The position numbers were made by a program, and so were the translations under genes. From positions 31,322 to 95,321 of the forward strand of contig JAAYEC010000035.1 of the NCBI GenBank assembly GCA_012728915.1: a DNA stretch of 64,000 bases, in the 5' to 3' direction. Source of the stretch: Deltaproteobacteria bacterium (lineage in GTDB: Bacteria > Desulfobacterota > Syntrophia > Syntrophales > UBA2192). The notes beneath the pieces are model-generated. The model made no database searches. It saw only the letters and a program-made list of their open reading frames with translations, and had not been told where the DNA came from. Below are positions 63,101 to 64,000 of the stretch, in pieces (position 1 is the first letter of the stretch; the number at the start of each line of letters is the position of its first letter).

Positions 63101-64000
63101 CCCGAAGTCCTTCCCAATCGGATTTCCACACGGGCATGCCGGAGAGATGTTCCAACTCTCTCCGGACGGCGGCAAGGATGGGCGACTGCTCCACCTCAGG
63201 ACGCGCCCTGGACAGGAGGAGCAGGATCTCCGCACGTTCGATCGGATTTGCCGTGGTCCGTTTGTGCAGGACGGCTTCAACCAGGGCCGGGATGGAGGGA
63301 CTAGAATCGGCGACAAGGAACGAGGCGAGAAGCCGGACGTATTCCTTTATCGCATTTTTCCAGTAGATGACCGGGTCCGTCACGAGTGAACGGGAAGGCC
63401 GAAGCTTGAATTGAGTTGCCGTCTCGTTGAGTTGTACGAGAGAGAATTCGGAAGAGAAGATGCGCTGGAACCTCTCGTGCCGCGTTCGGTAGCTGGGATG
63501 ATACTGTCCGTCTTTCATCAGGAGGCATTCGACGCAGGCGGAAACGACTTTCCCCGTTTGATTGATGAGAAAAAACGCCTCCTGCGGGGTCAACGGCCTT
63601 CGCTCGAATTCCTCCGAGTACGCTTCCAGCGCACAGACGAGACGGTTCAAGAGAAGAGTGTTGATGGATTCGCCATCGACACGCCCCTCGGGGTATGTGG
63701 GAATGCGGTCCAGCACATATTCACCCCACAGGTGGCGAGATCCGTACTTGAGATCGTAATGGAATTGCGAGGGAGGCAACGTGGCGATGGAAGAGAACTT
63801 GATCGGTATGATGTCGACCCAGCGGACATTCAACTCCCGCGCAAGCTCCGTACCGACCGGGCGATAATCCGTTGAATCCTCGTCGGAAACCACGACAAAG
63901 ATGTCGTAGTCATTCACGGGGCGAAAGCCGTTCTCGTCGACAAGGACGCTTCCTTCGCCGCGGCCAAACCCCCCCCCCAATACGATGGATTTGACGGCCC
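54174..64000 (-). CDS. Giant fusion: NTase, phosphodiesterase, GTs, two radical SAM, MTase (5' partial)
   Basis: The frame is open from its stop at 54174 through the window edge; residues are numbered from the TTG at 63980. Modules: nucleotidyltransferase core 1-110 (GRGEGS, D24-Y25-D26, D56); alkaline-phosphatase-fold domain 316-700 with metal ligands D324, D502, H506, D547, H548, H654; GT2 at 720-960 (DD 813-814); TPRs 1090-1395. A SPASM-like segment 1439-1503 precedes radical SAM core 1 (C1557, C1561, C1564). Radical SAM core 2 (C1838, C1842, C1845) is followed by SPASM to 2126. Then TPRs 2185-2340, class I methyltransferase 2358-2570 (LEIAPGYGR), TPRs 2612-2760, a degenerate GT2 2773-2995 and a C-terminal GT-like domain with DDD 3113-3115. 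No signal peptide is visible. Substrate unknown; flagellar modification is inferred. Confidence 0.85.
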   Translation of the reverse strand, partial: AVKSIVLGGGFGRGEGSVLVDENGFRPVNDYDIFVVVSDEDSTDYRPVGTELARELNVRWVDIIPIKFSSIATLPPSQFHYDLKYGSRHLWGEYVLDRIPTYPEGRVDGESINTLLLNRLVCALEAYSEEFERRPLTPQEAFFLINQTGKVVSACVECLLMKDGQYHPSYRTRHERFQRIFSSEFSLVQLNETATQFKLRPSRSLVTDPVIYWKNAIKEYVRLLASFLVADSSPSIPALVEAVLHKRTTANPIERAEILLLLSRARPEVEQSPILAAVRRELEHLSGMPVWKSDWEGLRAETIDLWHRMSHGENEMKRQGKEVVLMILIDGLRHDYINPNNAPFLHALGEQNIEGRVRETFAFELRPAFFAGLHPDECDVANMYCYSPASSPFAEIDLSSGQRDVINRLLRDLATQKGYTLVKHVGGSAEIPLRLLKYFDFSEKYNTADPSSIPGRKTVFDLLRERNKRFLWIGYPDGPGTTRDVKDLLMSRLTEDVDFIYLHFSELDWVGHEFGPHTERQRIVLKEIDNAVREVFVRLNRTFDRLRFIVFGDHGQVAITQQIDLQSRLDRSGLSLEKDYLYFLDSTQARFWFFNDRARDVITEILLGVPEGKILSRDDLKSLHFDFDHNRFGDLIFVMHEGVGIFPNFFQATNPCKGLHGFLPEVESNWAAIIVGGCGIRFRVDCVVEMVDLFPTLLQLLGLGQSPHPTAGISLLERYGLEIQDTRYRATLVMPTYNRLEILKKSLQAIEDQTLSKDEYELIVVDDGSTDGTLEYLEKYSKQTPLHFTVMRQDHAGPAAARNKGILAASGKIIIFVGDDMIPSENFISNHLYFHDENPRLADACLGFIDWSKDIEINPLMEHVTSIEGGQQFNYGILHGPMPDGIEGDVFWFFWSSNLSVKRAFLLTHGIFNEKVFKHAMWEDIELGYRLQKAGMKLHYKKGCTVYHDHQLTLKSFAERQRMVGWYAHDAGRLGIPIEEFKKGQTQIYSMSILDALVSSLSGIRKGRFSRSAMARIYNYCLAYAARLGYRERMSALDTDADVVASLLFNAFEENVPHQPGCADAGSFSAPLKAQAASTAVRSCVPETGTGDVRRQTVEAHEGILKLLVAAGKRAEAGFALEKLVESYPGYPPAYNDLGVLYGESGEVSKALAAYEKAVSLDPENATFRKNLADHLYVAMKQPEKAVLQYEQALQLNPQDIETLLILGNLRVESGHFREARELYLRALELDSSNELAGRMFDALDTDAAAAGETDSATLYRKARSLVQRGRTDQAIVSLEELLQTCPDHAEAHNDLGILYFGKGNREKALVHYEKAVAIDPTNRTALKNLADLYWTVSERTEDALRLYNSVLTLDPDDVEALSAVGSICIRLGRLEDAHPFFERILRVEPANAAAREILGKLNKPMRAASDAGRDATQTHVARAAVREPQETHRTPAVLPEGVVCLQPFYMMEFTTSGHVYTCCPAWTKLSIGHIGKATIADIWNSDQARLLRRKILSGQFQDVCNEICPHIAKYRHTGKLIPWKDLDRMDTLTPELAAEIRAGCDFITSPPTVFNLSNSTVCNLSCIMCSRHTDASDPALIRKTAEELVPYLPNARRIVLSGMGDPFARPDTRRIMLDLAGKGPVIDLITNGLLIPRYWNDIAECRFGNLLISVDAADRVTYEKIRRGGSWTDLLASLSLVRENRHRFQSVALNMTVMRENASAIPAFIDFAESYGFHASFQRIRGNHGDQNIFEMNDTDILRGLSRTITGQKNLKRRISVYWGDLLEYAKEEPTEAALPRSDKITVSGSLNPEHSSPEPDFKVKLSSLKELNKQGNSLECRKQAPIMKTGPLTVIVSVGSKCNLRCLMCYRTIHKTKREYMPWATFEKAIEIFPTLQRVKLIGAGEPFLNRDYFKMLDVVKRFDLETETVSNGTLITDEMAKRIVLSGLDSLCISMDGATSETYEFIRRGGSFRKTIEGIERINHYKKEFRSKTPVLGFSTVAMRRNVEELPAIIELAGRLSLSWVTVLYMTVFSPELIPESLFFHQELSDRMLSAARTRAKEMGIGIDMPGLFRDIPAQPRPGRQKKCFEPWQMAVIETGGEVFPCCTYGLSLGNLNENDFYDIWNNEAYQDLRRRVNSDDPPEPCKHCSNSTVAHSVQDIRSHIRCPIPPEFDEKAQILQSAGTPPDRRACIGSTRQAVPAPADTGGADLLQHARYVEALACAADGRSEDAIQNLTVLLKDHPNHAQIYNDIGVLHYSRQEKDLAFAYFEKAVSLAPDNTTFLKNLADFNYAELKRTGEAVSLYEKYIALNPRDSETLFILGNVAVEQSRFDRALDYFQKALIVDPSNDLARKAVDQMQGLSTPVTSSDQDTTNSIRRNKAQWSNYEWPEGGDEWSAAWGGTENLWHRTIFPRIRPFLPSGHILEIAPGYGRCTQFLVTQCRQLTLVDLTEKCIEACRQRFKAHEHIRYCVNDGKSLDMVEDGSVDFAFSWDSLVHVEHDVMQAYLGQLASKLKPGGVCFLHHSNIGAFRDAATGRLTVENRHWRGESMSAGLFRAYCREADLRCLSQEIVAWGGDVLNDCFSILVKGDDAALREPLVVENPSFMHETTGRGKPPELYQVLGASLKKPVSGDPDVLRAEARRFIDDSKFAEAPEMLKTYLQARPDDALAHNDLGCLYYRQGEKDKALTHYEKAVEIEPGNATYLKNLADFYHVEQGRTDDALRIYHRILADHPGDVETLLALGHVSIAVARLDDARTFFERAIASDPVNETARTLLEQLQRQDAPVQTSDSREGQTSVSIIIPAGDDPEILSRCIGTILQNTEGTDYEIVLTSGLAPASGEESLVGTGEKKIRLTAVPVNGNPVAALNAAVRKTSGRSLVFMDPRLLLSRGWLEPLLKVAEANLLSGAISPKIGIPPDTLLEAGFTTLSGGCVKGNGEGAKIDDPRYNYLCETPVGSRFTILVPKEIWDRCGGFDEQLTDFGMALMDLSLSIRQIGMRLFYQPLSAVGFVDHPYPGAPGKLPPPADSGLLGKLRPVTVPHGRLEGTEREGKSVLVIGVYLTDRFNTAEDIVAVLSGSKTCRVTQRWVALGDTPPGLALTSVTVRTIREKTPKFRIVNDLLAAEDLSRYDYVLLTDDDVVMPDGFLDAFIGLQEKLGFAIAQPARTSNSYIDHPIVEQANGLLARETRFVEIGPVVSFHRSAYDVVFPFDLASPMGWGYENVWSLRLGERGLKMGILDATPVDHSIRKPVENYDWSTADRQRTDFLDRNAHLPIDSCFTTVQAIRLEGEPG
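63969..63978 (-). repeat. G10 homopolymer tract in the nucleotidyltransferase motif
   Basis: Ten consecutive C on the + strand (ten G on the coding strand) encode the glycines just before FGRGEGS. It is the longest mononucleotide run I noticed here; G7-G8 runs occur elsewhere. It could be a slippage-prone, phase-variable tract or a sequencing weak spot. Confidence 0.7.

Overview
The window is a GC-rich stretch from a motile Gram-negative bacterium. It holds almost a complete flagellar gene cluster (about 1-47.8 kb, nearly all on the + strand). An opposing minus-strand operon of two giant, multi-domain modification proteins follows (about 47.9-64 kb). The order flgBC-fliEFGHIJ-motE, fliK-flgDE, fliLMNOPQR-flhBAFG-fliA, flgFGAHIJ-flgMNKL, with DUF2802 and FlhX-type genes in between, is what I associate with Desulfobacterota (former Deltaproteobacteria). 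I cannot place it more finely. L- and P-ring genes (flgI, flgH) confirm an outer membrane. fliD, fliS, motA, motB, csrA and fliW are not in the window.

Layout. 138-2066: a small flagellar-cluster protein divergent from an orphan sigma-54 response regulator. 2516-7441: SPOR/TPR envelope protein, histidine kinase and a second sigma-54 regulator. 7596-14807: rod, MS-ring, switch and export-ATPase genes, closed by a strong terminator. 14904-16091: an inserted minus-strand TPR gene with its own sigma-28 promoter. 16423-20060: hook genes. 20468-35964: switch, export gate, FlhF/FlhG, sigma-28 and several accessory genes, including a second FliK-like protein and FlhX. 36237-45024: distal rod, rings, FlgM, FlgN and hook-filament junction. 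45215-47815: a short flagellin, a flagellin-like protein, FlbT and FlaF. 47938-64000: the giant operon, whose first gene runs off the right edge.

Regulation can be read from the DNA. Six -24/-12 sigma-54 promoters precede the SPOR/TPR, flgB, fliK, fliL, flhB and flgF transcription units. Three sigma-28 promoters, all with a 16-base spacer, precede the minus-strand TPR gene, flgM and the flagellin. This implies a cascade: regulator, then sigma-54 genes including fliA, then sigma-28 genes held back by FlgM until the hook is finished. The filament end carries FlbT/FlaF, the alphaproteobacterial flagellin control pair, where CsrA/FliW would be expected, and the flagellin leader is structured.

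The most unusual content is the giant operon. One protein (3268+ residues, 5' partial) joins a nucleotidyltransferase, a phosphodiesterase-like domain, a glycosyltransferase, two radical SAM modules, a methyltransferase and two more glycosyltransferase-like domains, separated by copies of a four-TPR cassette. The next protein (2079 residues), translationally coupled to it, carries five glycosyltransferase domains and TPRs. By position and by analogy with TPR-glycosyltransferases that modify flagellin, I infer a flagellin or cell-surface modification assembly. Five full and two half copies of a heptad-based palindromic repeat sit between flagellar genes.
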